From Paenibacillus sp. FSL H8-0048 (lineage in GTDB: Bacteria > Bacillota > Bacilli > Paenibacillales > Paenibacillaceae): 64,000 bases of DNA. The notes beneath the pieces are model-generated. The model was given only the letters and a program-made list of their open reading frames with translations. It ran no database searches and was not told where the DNA came from. This document shows, one piece after another, positions 37,401-46,904 of the stretch. Both the position numbers and the translations under genes were made by a program. Numbering within the stretch: position 1 is the stretch's first letter; every line of letters begins with the position of its first letter. The stretch is taken from contig NZ_JBBODF010000001.1 of the NCBI RefSeq assembly GCF_038002825.1, positions 744,001-808,000 on the forward strand, written 5' to 3'.

Positions 37401-40400
37401 CCGTCATGGAGGAAGAGCACATCGTATCAATGCCCAGAGAAGGTCCGGTCAGTCCAAAATAGTAGGATACCCGGTTAGCAATGGAGGAGATCGTAGAAGT
37501 GGAAACCTGCCGGCCGGTATTGTAAAGCTGGTATTGCATCCACATCGCTCCGGTGAATACGCCCACCTTCTTGCCTTTTAGTGCTAAGCGGTTATATCCC
37601 CCATCCTCGAATGTCTCCCAGGCCAGCTCCAGGAATATCCGCTCATGCGGGTCCATCAGCGCGGCTTGAAAAGGGGCGATATTGAACAGGAGGGAATCGA
37701 ACTTGTCCACATCGCGCAGGAAGCCGCCCCATCTGGAGCTATCCTTGCCCCAGCTCTCCTGTGCCGTACGCTGCTGTTCTTCATGGTTCCACCGCTGCGG
37801 ATCGATCTCAGTCACCGCATCCCGGCCTGACTTGAGCAGCTCCCAATATTCTTCCAGATTGTCCGCCCCCGGGAATCTTCCGCTGATGCCGATAATTGCG
37901 AGATCCCCGTCTTCGCTTCCGGCGGCTCCGGACAGGCTCTGGATGAACTCGGGCTGCGGAGCAGCCGCAGGCTCACTTGCTGGACTTCCTTCTCTAATCA
38001 GGAATTCATCGATTCGGAGTTCTTCCCCCGGTGCCATGAGCAGTACGGCTTCTTCGCGCTGCAAGGCCCACTCCAGCGCCGCGATTGCTGCGGAGGTATC
38101 CAGCACCGCAATGCCGAATTTATTTTTTAGCGCAAGCTCTGTGTGCTCGCCGCCCTTCATACCCCCGTCGCGCCAGAGCGGCCAGTTAACAGACAGGGAT
38201 TTACCGCTCCTCCGTCCCTGCGTTCTCCATATTTCCCTATGCTGCATATAGCCGTCCATGTACAAGTTCGCATACGCATAATCGCTTTGAGCCGGATTGC
38301 CCAGGACCCCTGCGACAGAAGAGAACCCGGCGAAGAACGCCAGCGGCTCCTCCTGAAATACTTCATCCAGATTCGCCGTCCCTTCTGTCTTGGCCCGCAG
38401 TACGTCAAGGAAATCTGCACTGTCCTTATGAACCAGCAGCGAATCCCTGGTCATTCCCGCACCGTGAAAAATCCCGTCCAGCCTGCCGTACTTCTCCTTC
38501 ACATAAGCATGCAGCCGCTCCACCGATGACCTGTCGGTTACATCACAAGCCATATAGTCCAGCTGCGGATGCGCGCCTAACGCAGCCAGGATCTGTTCCG
38601 GCAGCTTTGCTGCTCTGCCGCAGAGGAGAGCTGTCCCGCCTTGCTCCAGAACATACGCCGCCAGCTGCTGTCCAATCCCGCCGGCCCCGCCGGTGATCAA
38701 ATAAATATGGTGTCTGCGGATCGCTGCCGCCCCACCGCCAGCGGTTTGACCGGCCTTGCGGTAAGTCCGTATTCTACGTGTCCCCTGTGTATATTCGATG
38801 CTTCGGCCATTTTCCCAGCCCTCATGAAGCTCGTTACGGACAAAGGTATGTAAGTGTTGTATGTTCTCCGCGTCTAGTCCGATGCATTTATAAGTTACTT
38901 TATCTGTCTCCGATTGAAGACAGGCCAGAAATCCTTCCATGGCTGAATCACCCGGATGAGCCGCAGAGCCTGTCCGATTGTACAGATACAATACTTTTAC
39001 AGCCGATTCTATTCTGCTGCGCAGCAGCTCTCTAAGAATGCAGAACATAGGCATTACCCGCTGACCGGACGGCTCCGTCAGATCACTCCGGCTCTCCCCG
39101 CCGCAGTTCAGGCTGTTGATTAGAACCGTTGGCAACCGTCTTGACGCGGATAATGCATCCGCGAGCTGCTTGTAATCCTGCTCACGGGCCAGATTGATGC
39201 GGTACAAGCCAGGCCCTTCTACAGCGAATTCTTCTCCCGGATGTACGAAGGTGTACCGGTTGCCAGCCGCAGCTCCAGTCAGATCTAGCAGCGTATCCTG
39301 TTCCCGGCATAAGACCAGCACCTGCTCCTGTTGCCCCGGATATCCCGGCCCTCCCGAATGTCTTAACGGACGTTCTGTCCAAGCGGGGGTATAGGCGTGA
39401 ACAACCGTACCGGAATGAAAGAACGACTCTGCGTGCTCCCGGAGAATATAGCGGCTCAGCTCATCCAGTGTGGCATATTCGAAGAGCAGCGTCGGATACA
39501 AGGGGCATCCAAGTCTCTCCTCCAGCCTCTTCACGATGTCCAGCAGATGCTGTGAATTGAGCCCCAGATTATAAAAGCCCTCCTCTGTCTGAAGCCCGGC
39601 CTCGTCCCTTCCGGACAAACCGCCTACCAGATGCTTCAGATAAGAGGTAACCGCGTCCTGGCGTGCACGTTCTCCGGCCGGATTCCCCGCCAGGTTCAGC
39701 GGCAAGATAGGATTAGCCTGTACCGTCTTCGTCCCAGGCTCCGGCTCCGCTGCGGGACCAACCGGATTCTGGAGCTTCCGGGGATTGCGGATCAGCTCCT
39801 TGGAGCGGATCTTTTTGAGGCCCCAGCGCTTGAAGCAGGCAATCTCTTCCCCCTGTGCGTTATATACCTCAATATCGAAATACATCAGGTCACGGATGTC
39901 GCCATCCGGGTAACCCTCATCCTTAATGTAGACGTAGATCTGCTCCTTCATTGGTTCATACGCACGGAAGGATTCGATGAACATCGGAATGGAGGCCTGA
40001 ATTCCGCGGGAGAAATCCAGCTCCTGCAGGACGACGAAGCCCTGCACCAGCGTGGCCGCATCCAGATAACAAGGATGCATGCAGAAGTGATCCATATACT
40101 CCCTGGCCAGTTCTCCCAGACGGATCTCCGCGAGAATCCGCTGGTCGCCATAGTACAGCTTCCCTAGACCCTTCATGAATTCAAGGTGGCGGATATCAAT
40201 TCGCCGCACATAGCTGTAGGCATGGTCCAGGTCTTCCACACGCCGGCTCTGGCTTTTAATCTGCCCGATGTCAATCGACTTCCGTTCGCCGCTGTGCGGA
40301 GGAGACAAATGCAGCCCGCAGCGCAGATTCTCATCCCAGACACTGTCCAGCTCGCGGTGCCCCTTGACCTTCCGGGACTGTGCCACAATCTCGTACCCGT

Positions 40401-40650
40401 CTGCTGCCCTTGTGAAAGTGATCCGGATCTTCTTATCGTACTGTTCGCTGGTTGTGACCGGCTCGCTGAACAGAACCTTGCGCAGCTCGATGTCACGCAG
40501 ATTCACGCCCTTGGTCTGCAGGAACCGGCAGATCATGTCCAGCAGTGTGACTCCCGGCATCATCCGCACACCATGGACCCGATGATCTCTGACAATGTAA
40601 TTACTGTTGGTGATTACTGTACTGAACCTAGTGCCATGTAATGTGTCCAT
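34492..40650 (-). CDS. Modular trans-AT PKS (gene C): DH-ACP-KR-KS-psiACP-ECH-ACP
   Basis: The 2052-residue protein starts directly with a DH (13-290; His23-x3-Gly27-x4-Pro32 and HPCYLD with Asp197). It continues with ACP (S366, GLNS), KR (420-870, TGGAGGIG, Tyr791), KS (913-1343, Cys1078 in DTMCSSS, His1213, His1253), a carrier-like domain without serine (1393-1468), linker, an enoyl-CoA hydratase-like domain (1633-1878), ACP (S1959 in GVDSISG) and a docking-like tail. The order DH-ACP-KR is a recognised trans-AT arrangement; its KS is at the end of gene B. The hydratase-like domain resembles PksI/ECH2 enzymes that decarboxylate glutaconyl intermediates during beta-branching (GHASGGG, YGFTPGMGAT). 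An alternative GTG start at 40686 overlaps the gene B stop by four bases but has no clear ribosome binding site; the ATG at 40650 has GGAGAGG seven bases upstream. Confidence 0.94.
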   Translation of the reverse strand: MDTLHGTRFSTVITNSNYIVRDHRVHGVRMMPGVTLLDMICRFLQTKGVNLRDIELRKVLFSEPVTTSEQYDKKIRITFTRAADGYEIVAQSRKVKGHRELDSVWDENLRCGLHLSPPHSGERKSIDIGQIKSQSRRVEDLDHAYSYVRRIDIRHLEFMKGLGKLYYGDQRILAEIRLGELAREYMDHFCMHPCYLDAATLVQGFVVLQELDFSRGIQASIPMFIESFRAYEPMKEQIYVYIKDEGYPDGDIRDLMYFDIEVYNAQGEEIACFKRWGLKKIRSKELIRNPRKLQNPVGPAAEPEPGTKTVQANPILPLNLAGNPAGERARQDAVTSYLKHLVGGLSGRDEAGLQTEEGFYNLGLNSQHLLDIVKRLEERLGCPLYPTLLFEYATLDELSRYILREHAESFFHSGTVVHAYTPAWTERPLRHSGGPGYPGQQEQVLVLCREQDTLLDLTGAAAGNRYTFVHPGEEFAVEGPGLYRINLAREQDYKQLADALSASRRLPTVLINSLNCGGESRSDLTEPSGQRVMPMFCILRELLRSRIESAVKVLYLYNRTGSAAHPGDSAMEGFLACLQSETDKVTYKCIGLDAENIQHLHTFVRNELHEGWENGRSIEYTQGTRRIRTYRKAGQTAGGGAAAIRRHHIYLITGGAGGIGQQLAAYVLEQGGTALLCGRAAKLPEQILAALGAHPQLDYMACDVTDRSSVERLHAYVKEKYGRLDGIFHGAGMTRDSLLVHKDSADFLDVLRAKTEGTANLDEVFQEEPLAFFAGFSSVAGVLGNPAQSDYAYANLYMDGYMQHREIWRTQGRRSGKSLSVNWPLWRDGGMKGGEHTELALKNKFGIAVLDTSAAIAALEWALQREEAVLLMAPGEELRIDEFLIREGSPASEPAAAPQPEFIQSLSGAAGSEDGDLAIIGISGRFPGADNLEEYWELLKSGRDAVTEIDPQRWNHEEQQRTAQESWGKDSSRWGGFLRDVDKFDSLLFNIAPFQAALMDPHERIFLELAWETFEDGGYNRLALKGKKVGVFTGAMWMQYQLYNTGRQVSTSTISSIANRVSYYFGLTGPSLGIDTMCSSSMTALHLACQSVKNQDCAMALVGGVNLSVHPDKYLLLSQGNFASSDGRCRSFGEGGDGYVPAEAAGAILIKPLRQAERDHDRIYAVIKGSAINHGGEASGFTVPNQRAQEEAVSEAIRRSGVDAGTINYIEAHGTGTPLGDPVEMQALMNAFAPYKDAGFSCSIGSVKSNIGHAEAAAGISAIAKVILQMQHGQLVPSLHSEPLNPHLRLEDSGFYIQRKLETWLPVTRMGQERTTVYPRRAGISAFGAGGSNAHVILEQYTGSLEDSNQEQEETDTHGPYVFVLSAQTPERLQAYVRRMRDFIGHEQAEDWGHMKGVLSYLKQQMAQMLDLKITGITEDHTLSELGLGPVETIRLKEMLRAEFGLAADAIAVSGDLTLLELGNRLIPERASTELRGAGDEAKTGAVHELSLLGLSYTLQVAREPMKHRVAIVYSTRNELLALLTDYLDERASGQCFASQVHGQSLPEVPAYKLHEAGSLARAWAQGAVIDWRALYGNYTPELVSLPHYPFARKSYWIEPANSLHPTTSTQEPVKTAQASEPAVPIAAGAAYTGDEVVLERLEGGVALIRMQDIRHNNTFTHEVIQGLTHCFNLAQQDEQIKAIVVAGDERIFSMGGTQEQLLDISDSKLSFTDAPILYRGMLECPIPVISAMEGHASGGGMLFGLYADIVVMAEESVYSAAFAKYGFTPGMGATFILEDKLGKNLAMEMMFTASMYTGEQLKDRAAPVLFRAKNKVLQEAVSIARQIAGKPRTTVSVLKQELASRVLEELLHCVERENEMHRITFTTPEVKAKIRQLYRPWTPEADEQESGKRAAGTAPNGARDINYPDTKEEAAADTNAEAALSIRSELTRIVAGRIRLDEEKLDAEMNFKEMGVDSISGVEIVRDLNECFGLRLDTIDIYDYYSINLLAEHIGRIQGVLQQPETAEGSVQAVDASLNPEDHDLLELLSRLDGDELDVDEVAQFLEVYYE

Positions 40651-40657
40651 CCCCGCA

Positions 40658-40664
40658 CCTCTCC
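40658..40664 (-). promoter_or_regulatory. Ribosome binding site that decides the gene C start
   Basis: GGAGAGG on the minus strand lies seven bases before the ATG at 40650. The alternative GTG at 40686 overlaps the gene B stop but has no comparable site. Confidence 0.75.
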
Positions 40665-40682
40665 GCTCTTCCGTATTCAAGC

Positions 40683-43600
40683 TCACTCTTCAATGAATTG
40701 CAGGAAGGACAGCTGGTCCAGCTCCTCCTGAGTCTGCTCTCGCGCCTGTTGCCTGCGGTCCACCCAAGCCCTTTGCTTGTCGAACACCGCCACCGGCAAC
40801 GGCTGCCTGCGGGGGATATAGCCACTTCGTGCAGCCTCCCCGCATTCCCCGATAATCATGTGCACATTGGTGCCGCCGAAGCCGAAGGAACTGACGGCTG
40901 CCCGGCGTTTCTGTCCGTGATTGTCCCAGGCTGAAGCTGCAAGCACCGGATAAAAAGGCGAATGCGCAAAGTCAAAGCGCGGATTCGGCCGGCTGCAATT
41001 CAGCGTGGGTACAAGCATCTTGTGATGTACACAGAGTACGGTCTTGATGAAGCTGGCTATGCCCGCCGCACTAAGGCAATGGCCGATATTGGTCTTCACG
41101 CTGCCTACCCCGCAGTAGCCGGTGGCAGCGGTGTATTTTTTGAATACGGAAGTCAGGGCCTTCAGCTCAATCGGATCGCCAATCATCGTCCCTGTGCCAT
41201 GGGTCTCCACATAACCAATTGTCCCCGGGTCGATCCCGGCACGCCGGATGGCTTCAGCGATAACCTCCTCCTGTCCCTGCATGCTTGGAGTAGTCACTCC
41301 CATGGTCCGTCCGTCATTGCCCGCTGCCGAAGCTTCGATTACCGCATAGATGCTGTCTCCGTCGGCAAGGGCCCGGTTAAGCGGCTTGAGCAGTACCATC
41401 CCGCAGCCTTCCCCGGGCACAATGCCGTTCGCCTCCTCATCGAAGGTATGGCATTTGCCGTCCGGCGACATCGCTCTGGAGGCACTGAACACGAGGTGAG
41501 GGCGCTCATCGAGCAGCAGGTCAACTCCTCCCGCTACCGCCATCTCCGATTCACCCAACCGGATGCTCTGGCAGGCCAGATGCAGACTCAGGAGCGAGGA
41601 AGAGCAGGCGCTGTCCACTGTGAAGCTGGGACCCTTGAGATTGAAGAAATGCGAGGCATAGGCCGCAATGAAGTTCTGCCCGATGCCGATGATCGTATTC
41701 TTATTAATCTCCTGCACCCAGCCGGGATAGGAGCCGGGATGGGCACCGATGAATACACCGACCTTTTTCCCGCTGATTTCCGCCTGCTCATACCCTGCAT
41801 CCAGCAGGGTCTCTGCCGTTACCTCCAGACACTGCCGCATCAGCGGGCTGATCTGCTCCATATTCTCCTTAATCCCGAAATATCCGCCGTCAAAGCTCTC
41901 GATATCCTCCAGGAAGCCTCCCCATTTGCTGATGCTTTTTCCTGCGGCATGCTGCGGGGCATACCATTCATCCTTGTCCCAGCGGCTGGCCGGAACCTCG
42001 GTAATACTGTCTATCCCTTCCCGCAGGTTATTCCAGAAGGCCTCCTTGCCGCCCGCTCCCGGAAAATGACAGCCCATGCCAATGACGGCAATCCGCTCAT
42101 CCGCATTCCCCGGGGAAGCGTGCATATCGTCCGGCAACAGGTGCGTGCTCTGTATTATTGCCTTGCCTTCATGGCTGCGGGAGGTTCGGAATTCCGGTAC
42201 CCGGCTGTACTGCCCGGCGAATCTAATCTCATTACCAGTCTGTAAGAGCTGCTCTTCGCGTCCCGGCTGTCCGCCGTGATCAAGGTGTTCCGGTTTCTCT
42301 GCAAGCTCGGCACGGTTCGGGCAGAGATGCTCCGCCAGTGCACGTATATCCCTAAGCTCGAAGAACAGCGCAGGATCTATACGGGTCTTGAAGACAATGT
42401 CCAGCTTCTTAATGACTTCAATCAACAGAATGGAATCTACGCCAATCTCGGCAAAAGGTACATCCTCACGTATACGTTCCCTCGGCAGCTTCAGCTCTGT
42501 GCAGAACAGATCCAGTATCAGATTGGATGCCTGCTGCAGTTCCGCTAAGGGAACCGCTATATTCGGGATTCCTGGAGCCGCAGTGCCGGAGCTGCCCGTC
42601 TGATCCGGCTGGGATGTCTTCGGTGAAGCTCCCGCCCTGGACCGCTCCGCGCTCGTCCTTAGCCATAATTCCGGTCTATACAGGTCCATGTTGAGAATGG
42701 CCGGAATGACGCTTGGCTCCTCCTTGCCGCAGAGGATATCCTCCAGCATGGAGAGACCGTCGGCCAGACTGTGTGCGGTGAGGCCAGTTTCTGTATAGAG
42801 CGGACTGAGCAGGAACCCTGAGTCCGCCAGCATCCCTACCTCCGACCAGCTCGGCCAGAGAATCGACTGATAATGCGTGTTGCCCAGGGTGTGCTGGTAA
42901 TGTGCATACAGGTCCAGATAATAGTTGGCGGCACTGTAATCACTAAGACCCGCAGCCAGCAGTGGGGCCAAGGCTGAAATGGAGGAGAACAGAACGAAGA
43001 ATTCCAGTTCATCCCCGGCGAACACCTGCTGGAGGGAAGACATCGCTTCCACCTTTGGCTCGAATACCTGCTTAATCTCGCTGATGCTTTTATGAACAAA
43101 AGCCGGATGCTCATTCAGGCTTGAGCCAGCGCAGTGGATCACGCCGCCTATTTCTCCCCGTTGCTGACGGATATTCCCCATAAAGGACTGGAGCCGCGTG
43201 GTATCGGTCAACGATCCGGAGTAGATGTCAATGCAGGCACCGGACGCTTCCAGCTCCATGATCCGCTTGATCCGCGCTTGATTCCCGGGGCTGTGACCCG
43301 CGTCAGACAAGATTCCGGACCACTCTGCCCGTGCAGGATACGCCTGGATTCCCATTAGCACCAGCTTCCGCGCCCCTTTTCTGACCAGCAGACGGGCCAA
43401 CTCGGCTCCGATTCCCCGCGTCCCCCCGGTAATGACATAGACCTTCTCCGGGTCCAGCGATAGCCGGTTGTCCGGTCTTCGGCCAATCCATTTATTCTCC
43501 TGCTTCAGGACGGCTAGTACCGGCTCATGGCGGCAGCCGTCCTTGTAAGCTGCCTCCGCTACTGCGGATTCCTGGCATAATTCTGCCTGCACCATTTGAA

Positions 43601-46600
43601 GCTGAGCCTGAATATCCATGGCCTCGGCTCCGATATCCACTGTACGGGCGGTAATCTGCCTGTACTCGGCACCGATGGTGCGGATTAGACCGGCAACATC
43701 AGCACCCGCCAGTGTATGCGTGCCTCCGGGGCCCTGAACACCGCCGGTTAAATGTATGATCCGGAAATTCTTGCCCGCCTGCTTGACTAGGGTCTGCAAC
43801 AGCATGATTTTGCCGTAGCTCTGCTTGGAGCAAGACTTCGGCCGGACATGAAGATCTGAGAAATCGATGATTCCGTGAAGGGTCAGCTTCATGCCAAGCA
43901 GAGCATCAATAAATGGCTGAGTGCCTGCGGTATCAGTGAAATCAACATCCAGTACAGAGTCACGGGCTTGCTGCCGTATTCCGTCACACAGGATCAGCGG
44001 CGGATCAAGTGCAGCCTTCACCGCTGCCAGTGCGGCTTCGTCCATCTCTTCGTTGATGATCACAAGATATTGACCGTCCAGCCGTTTTTGCTGTTGCTGA
44101 ATCCGCTCTGACTTAACCCATTCCTTCTTCAGCAATCCATATTGCCCCCCGTAGATAATCCCGTCAGTCCGGAGCGGAACCATGTGAATGTCCTTATAGA
44201 GCAACACTTCTTCACCGTACTCATTCAGCACATGAACGTCATAATGAAGCCCGCTGTTATTGTGACTGTTGCCTATTCCTCCAGATTGAAAATAGAGAAA
44301 TCTGGCTGAGGCTGCCGGTGACACCAGCCGGATTTCACCGATTTCATAGACGGCTGCGGCCGTGCCGCCGCAAGCGATCATGTCCGCGTTCAGACTTTGC
44401 AGCACAGCTTCGGTCAGCCGGGCTGACAGACTATCGTCCGCCTGCTCTAACGCCGCTTGGGAGATCTCTACCAGCTGTCCGCTTAAGCTGCTGTACATAC
44501 AGGTAATGACCAGGGCCTGATCTTCATAAGCCATGCCTTGGTTCTCCAATATACGGTAGACATCCTCCCCGGTCCGCACCTGCGCCGCTTCCTGCTGGAG
44601 CTTGCAGATGTCCACGATTGCCCGTTCCTCCAGCGAAGGGATCAGGTCTGTTCTGGCTGTGCCTGCTGCCAGAATATCCTGCTCTGCTCCTTCACACAGA
44701 ACAGCGAACCTGAGGGAGCCCTCTTCGTTCTGGAGCCGGATATGCAGCTTACCCGGCTGCCTGCCGGCAACCGGATGGGAGAATTGCACCCGCTCCAGAG
44801 CCGTAATCTCCGATGTGCTGCCTCCAAGAACAGCAGCCTGTACGCCCATAGCGAGCAGTACAGCTTCGCTGAAGACTGCCGTCCCGTATACCGTCTTGCC
44901 GGGCATGGCTTGCCTGGCTGCCCTCGGCTCACTGATGAAGCAGATTCCCTGAACTGTGGATATATTGCGGTGTACCAGCGGATGGAGCAGTCCCATATCC
45001 ACAGTAATGGGGCTTGCGGCACCTCCGCTCTGGACAGTCCTTGCCTTCTCCTCCTCTGCATCAATCCAGCAGCGCATATAGTCGAAGGGATAGCCTGGCA
45101 GCGATACTCTGCGGAAGCTCCTTGGCAGGGGCAGGCTTATGAAGCTAATAGCATAGCCTTTAATGTAATAATTGGCGATTAATTGAGCTGCCTTTGCCCG
45201 CTCCTGCGGAGGGAGCCGGTCCTGATGAAATTGTATCAGCAACCGCTCCATCTTAGCCTTGAGCGCAGGATTCACCTCTGTGCTGCTGCCCGATCCGCCG
45301 CCGCTGTACCAGCCGGAGCCAGGCTGCCTGAGCAGGTACGCCTCCAGCTCCAGGACAAGCTCCTTTCTGCTTGAAGCGACGAACATGCTGCGGTATGCGT
45401 AATGATCTCTGCCTGCCAGCAGCGTATAAGATACGTTGGCCAGTTCCGTTAAGCTTGGATCGTTGCGCAGTGCGTCCAGCAGATCCCGGGCCTTGGCCTC
45501 CAGCGCACGGTCACTTTGGGCAGACAAGGGGAACAGAAGAATGCTGCCGTCCTGCTCTCCGTCTGTCCCGCTAAGGATGTCTTCGATATACTCGGCAATA
45601 ACCACATGGGCATTGGTGCCGCTCATTCCAAAAGAGCTGACCGCCGCCATCCTCGGGCGCCCTTCTTCCCGGCGCCACTCCTCTGTCTGCTTGCCTACGT
45701 AGAACGGGCTGTTTTGGAAATCGATCAGCTTGTTCTCCGTGCCAGTATGGAGAGTGGCAGGGATTCTTCCGTGCTTCAGGCTCAGCAGCACCTTGATCAG
45801 CCCTGCAATCCCTGAAGCGGACAAGGTATGTCCTATGTTGCCTTTGACTGAACCCAGATGACAGTATTGCTTCCGGTCCGTGAAGGTTTGAAAGCTCTCG
45901 GTAAGGGCGGCGACTTCAATCGGATCACCCAGGCGGGTACCTGTGCCATGCGCCTCCACGTAGGTGATATGCTCCGGGTTGATCTGGTATTTCTGGTAAA
46001 TCTCCCGTTCCAAGGCTGTCTGTGAGAGGCCGTTCGGAGCGGTGATGCCATTGGTTTTGCCGTCCTGATTCACCCCGATACCTGCGATAATGCCATAGAT
46101 ATGGTCTCCGTCCCGCCTGGCATCTGCATACCTCTTGAGCAACACTGCCCCGGCGCCTTCGCCCAGTCCAATACCGTCTGCCTCCTCGGCAAACGGCTTA
46201 CAGATACCGTCGGTGTTCAGCATCCCCAGCTTGCCCAGTGACATATAGATCCAGGGTTCGAGCATAATCTGCACGCCTCCGGCAATGGCCAGATCGCTCC
46301 CGCCGCTGTGCAGGCTCTCACAAGCAAGCGACAATGCCACCAGAGAGGAGGAGCAGGCGGTATCAAGGGCGATGCTTGGCCCCTTTAGATTCAGCAGATA
46401 GGATATCCTCGCCGGAATGACCGACAGGCTGTTGCCGGTAGGAACATACTCGTTCGGCTCACCGGCGAACCGTTCCAGGTACTCCCCCTGCTGAAGGCCA
46501 ACGAATATGCCGCATTTGCTTCCTGACATCTCCTCCAGCGAATATCCCGCGTCCTCTATGGCCTTCCAGGATTCTTCCAGGAACAACCGCTGCCTGGGGT

Positions 46601-46898
46601 CCATATGCTCTGCCTCCTTCGGCGAGAGGCGGAAGAACAACGGATCGAACTGATCCGCCCCGGGGATGAATCCTCCGTAACGGATATGCGTCTTCTGCTC
46701 CGGGCTTAGCTTGGAGAGCTCCCTGCGTTCAGCAGGTGCTTCCTGCACGCAGTCCGATTCCTCAATCAGGTTGTTCCAATACTCCTCTACATTCTCCGCG
46801 CCGGAGAATCTGCCGGAGATTCCGATAATGGCGATGTCCTCCCGGCGAACATTCCCTTGACTTGGCGAAGGGTCAGCTGTATACGTTCTGCTTAACAT
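40683..46898 (-). CDS. Modular trans-AT PKS (gene B): KS-DH0-KR-ACP-KS
   Basis: The 2071-residue protein has KS1 (20-440, Cys182 in DTACSSS, His317, His357), a post-KS linker ending YPFDYMRCW, and a DH-like fold (638-912) that keeps the opening HPLVHRN but lacks both the H-x3-G-x4-P and HPxxxD motifs. KR (structural half 925-1140, catalytic half 1150-1400, TGGTRGIG, Tyr1321), ACP (S1489, GVDS) and KS2 (1602-2015, Cys1765 in DSACSSS, His1900, His1940) follow. KS2 is divergent: ISPLMR replaces the usual MDPQQR, and the normal post-KS linker is missing apart from a short FDKQRAW remnant. The protein then ends in a charged helix (about 2045-2071), probably a docking element, and the DH-ACP-KR for KS2 is in gene C. 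GGAGG lies about 14 bases before the ATG; the gap from gene A is six bases. Confidence 0.96.
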   Translation of the reverse strand: MLSRTYTADPSPSQGNVRREDIAIIGISGRFSGAENVEEYWNNLIEESDCVQEAPAERRELSKLSPEQKTHIRYGGFIPGADQFDPLFFRLSPKEAEHMDPRQRLFLEESWKAIEDAGYSLEEMSGSKCGIFVGLQQGEYLERFAGEPNEYVPTGNSLSVIPARISYLLNLKGPSIALDTACSSSLVALSLACESLHSGGSDLAIAGGVQIMLEPWIYMSLGKLGMLNTDGICKPFAEEADGIGLGEGAGAVLLKRYADARRDGDHIYGIIAGIGVNQDGKTNGITAPNGLSQTALEREIYQKYQINPEHITYVEAHGTGTRLGDPIEVAALTESFQTFTDRKQYCHLGSVKGNIGHTLSASGIAGLIKVLLSLKHGRIPATLHTGTENKLIDFQNSPFYVGKQTEEWRREEGRPRMAAVSSFGMSGTNAHVVIAEYIEDILSGTDGEQDGSILLFPLSAQSDRALEAKARDLLDALRNDPSLTELANVSYTLLAGRDHYAYRSMFVASSRKELVLELEAYLLRQPGSGWYSGGGSGSSTEVNPALKAKMERLLIQFHQDRLPPQERAKAAQLIANYYIKGYAISFISLPLPRSFRRVSLPGYPFDYMRCWIDAEEEKARTVQSGGAASPITVDMGLLHPLVHRNISTVQGICFISEPRAARQAMPGKTVYGTAVFSEAVLLAMGVQAAVLGGSTSEITALERVQFSHPVAGRQPGKLHIRLQNEEGSLRFAVLCEGAEQDILAAGTARTDLIPSLEERAIVDICKLQQEAAQVRTGEDVYRILENQGMAYEDQALVITCMYSSLSGQLVEISQAALEQADDSLSARLTEAVLQSLNADMIACGGTAAAVYEIGEIRLVSPAASARFLYFQSGGIGNSHNNSGLHYDVHVLNEYGEEVLLYKDIHMVPLRTDGIIYGGQYGLLKKEWVKSERIQQQQKRLDGQYLVIINEEMDEAALAAVKAALDPPLILCDGIRQQARDSVLDVDFTDTAGTQPFIDALLGMKLTLHGIIDFSDLHVRPKSCSKQSYGKIMLLQTLVKQAGKNFRIIHLTGGVQGPGGTHTLAGADVAGLIRTIGAEYRQITARTVDIGAEAMDIQAQLQMVQAELCQESAVAEAAYKDGCRHEPVLAVLKQENKWIGRRPDNRLSLDPEKVYVITGGTRGIGAELARLLVRKGARKLVLMGIQAYPARAEWSGILSDAGHSPGNQARIKRIMELEASGACIDIYSGSLTDTTRLQSFMGNIRQQRGEIGGVIHCAGSSLNEHPAFVHKSISEIKQVFEPKVEAMSSLQQVFAGDELEFFVLFSSISALAPLLAAGLSDYSAANYYLDLYAHYQHTLGNTHYQSILWPSWSEVGMLADSGFLLSPLYTETGLTAHSLADGLSMLEDILCGKEEPSVIPAILNMDLYRPELWLRTSAERSRAGASPKTSQPDQTGSSGTAAPGIPNIAVPLAELQQASNLILDLFCTELKLPRERIREDVPFAEIGVDSILLIEVIKKLDIVFKTRIDPALFFELRDIRALAEHLCPNRAELAEKPEHLDHGGQPGREEQLLQTGNEIRFAGQYSRVPEFRTSRSHEGKAIIQSTHLLPDDMHASPGNADERIAVIGMGCHFPGAGGKEAFWNNLREGIDSITEVPASRWDKDEWYAPQHAAGKSISKWGGFLEDIESFDGGYFGIKENMEQISPLMRQCLEVTAETLLDAGYEQAEISGKKVGVFIGAHPGSYPGWVQEINKNTIIGIGQNFIAAYASHFFNLKGPSFTVDSACSSSLLSLHLACQSIRLGESEMAVAGGVDLLLDERPHLVFSASRAMSPDGKCHTFDEEANGIVPGEGCGMVLLKPLNRALADGDSIYAVIEASAAGNDGRTMGVTTPSMQGQEEVIAEAIRRAGIDPGTIGYVETHGTGTMIGDPIELKALTSVFKKYTAATGYCGVGSVKTNIGHCLSAAGIASFIKTVLCVHHKMLVPTLNCSRPNPRFDFAHSPFYPVLAASAWDNHGQKRRAAVSSFGFGGTNVHMIIGECGEAARSGYIPRRQPLPVAVFDKQRAWVDRRQQAREQTQEELDQLSFLQFIEE

Positions 46899-46904
46899 AG
46901 GCGC

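Noticed and set aside
40683..42100. KS2 of gene B as an inactive KS0
   Set aside because: Cys, HGTGT His and NIGH His are all present; only its lineage is unusual.
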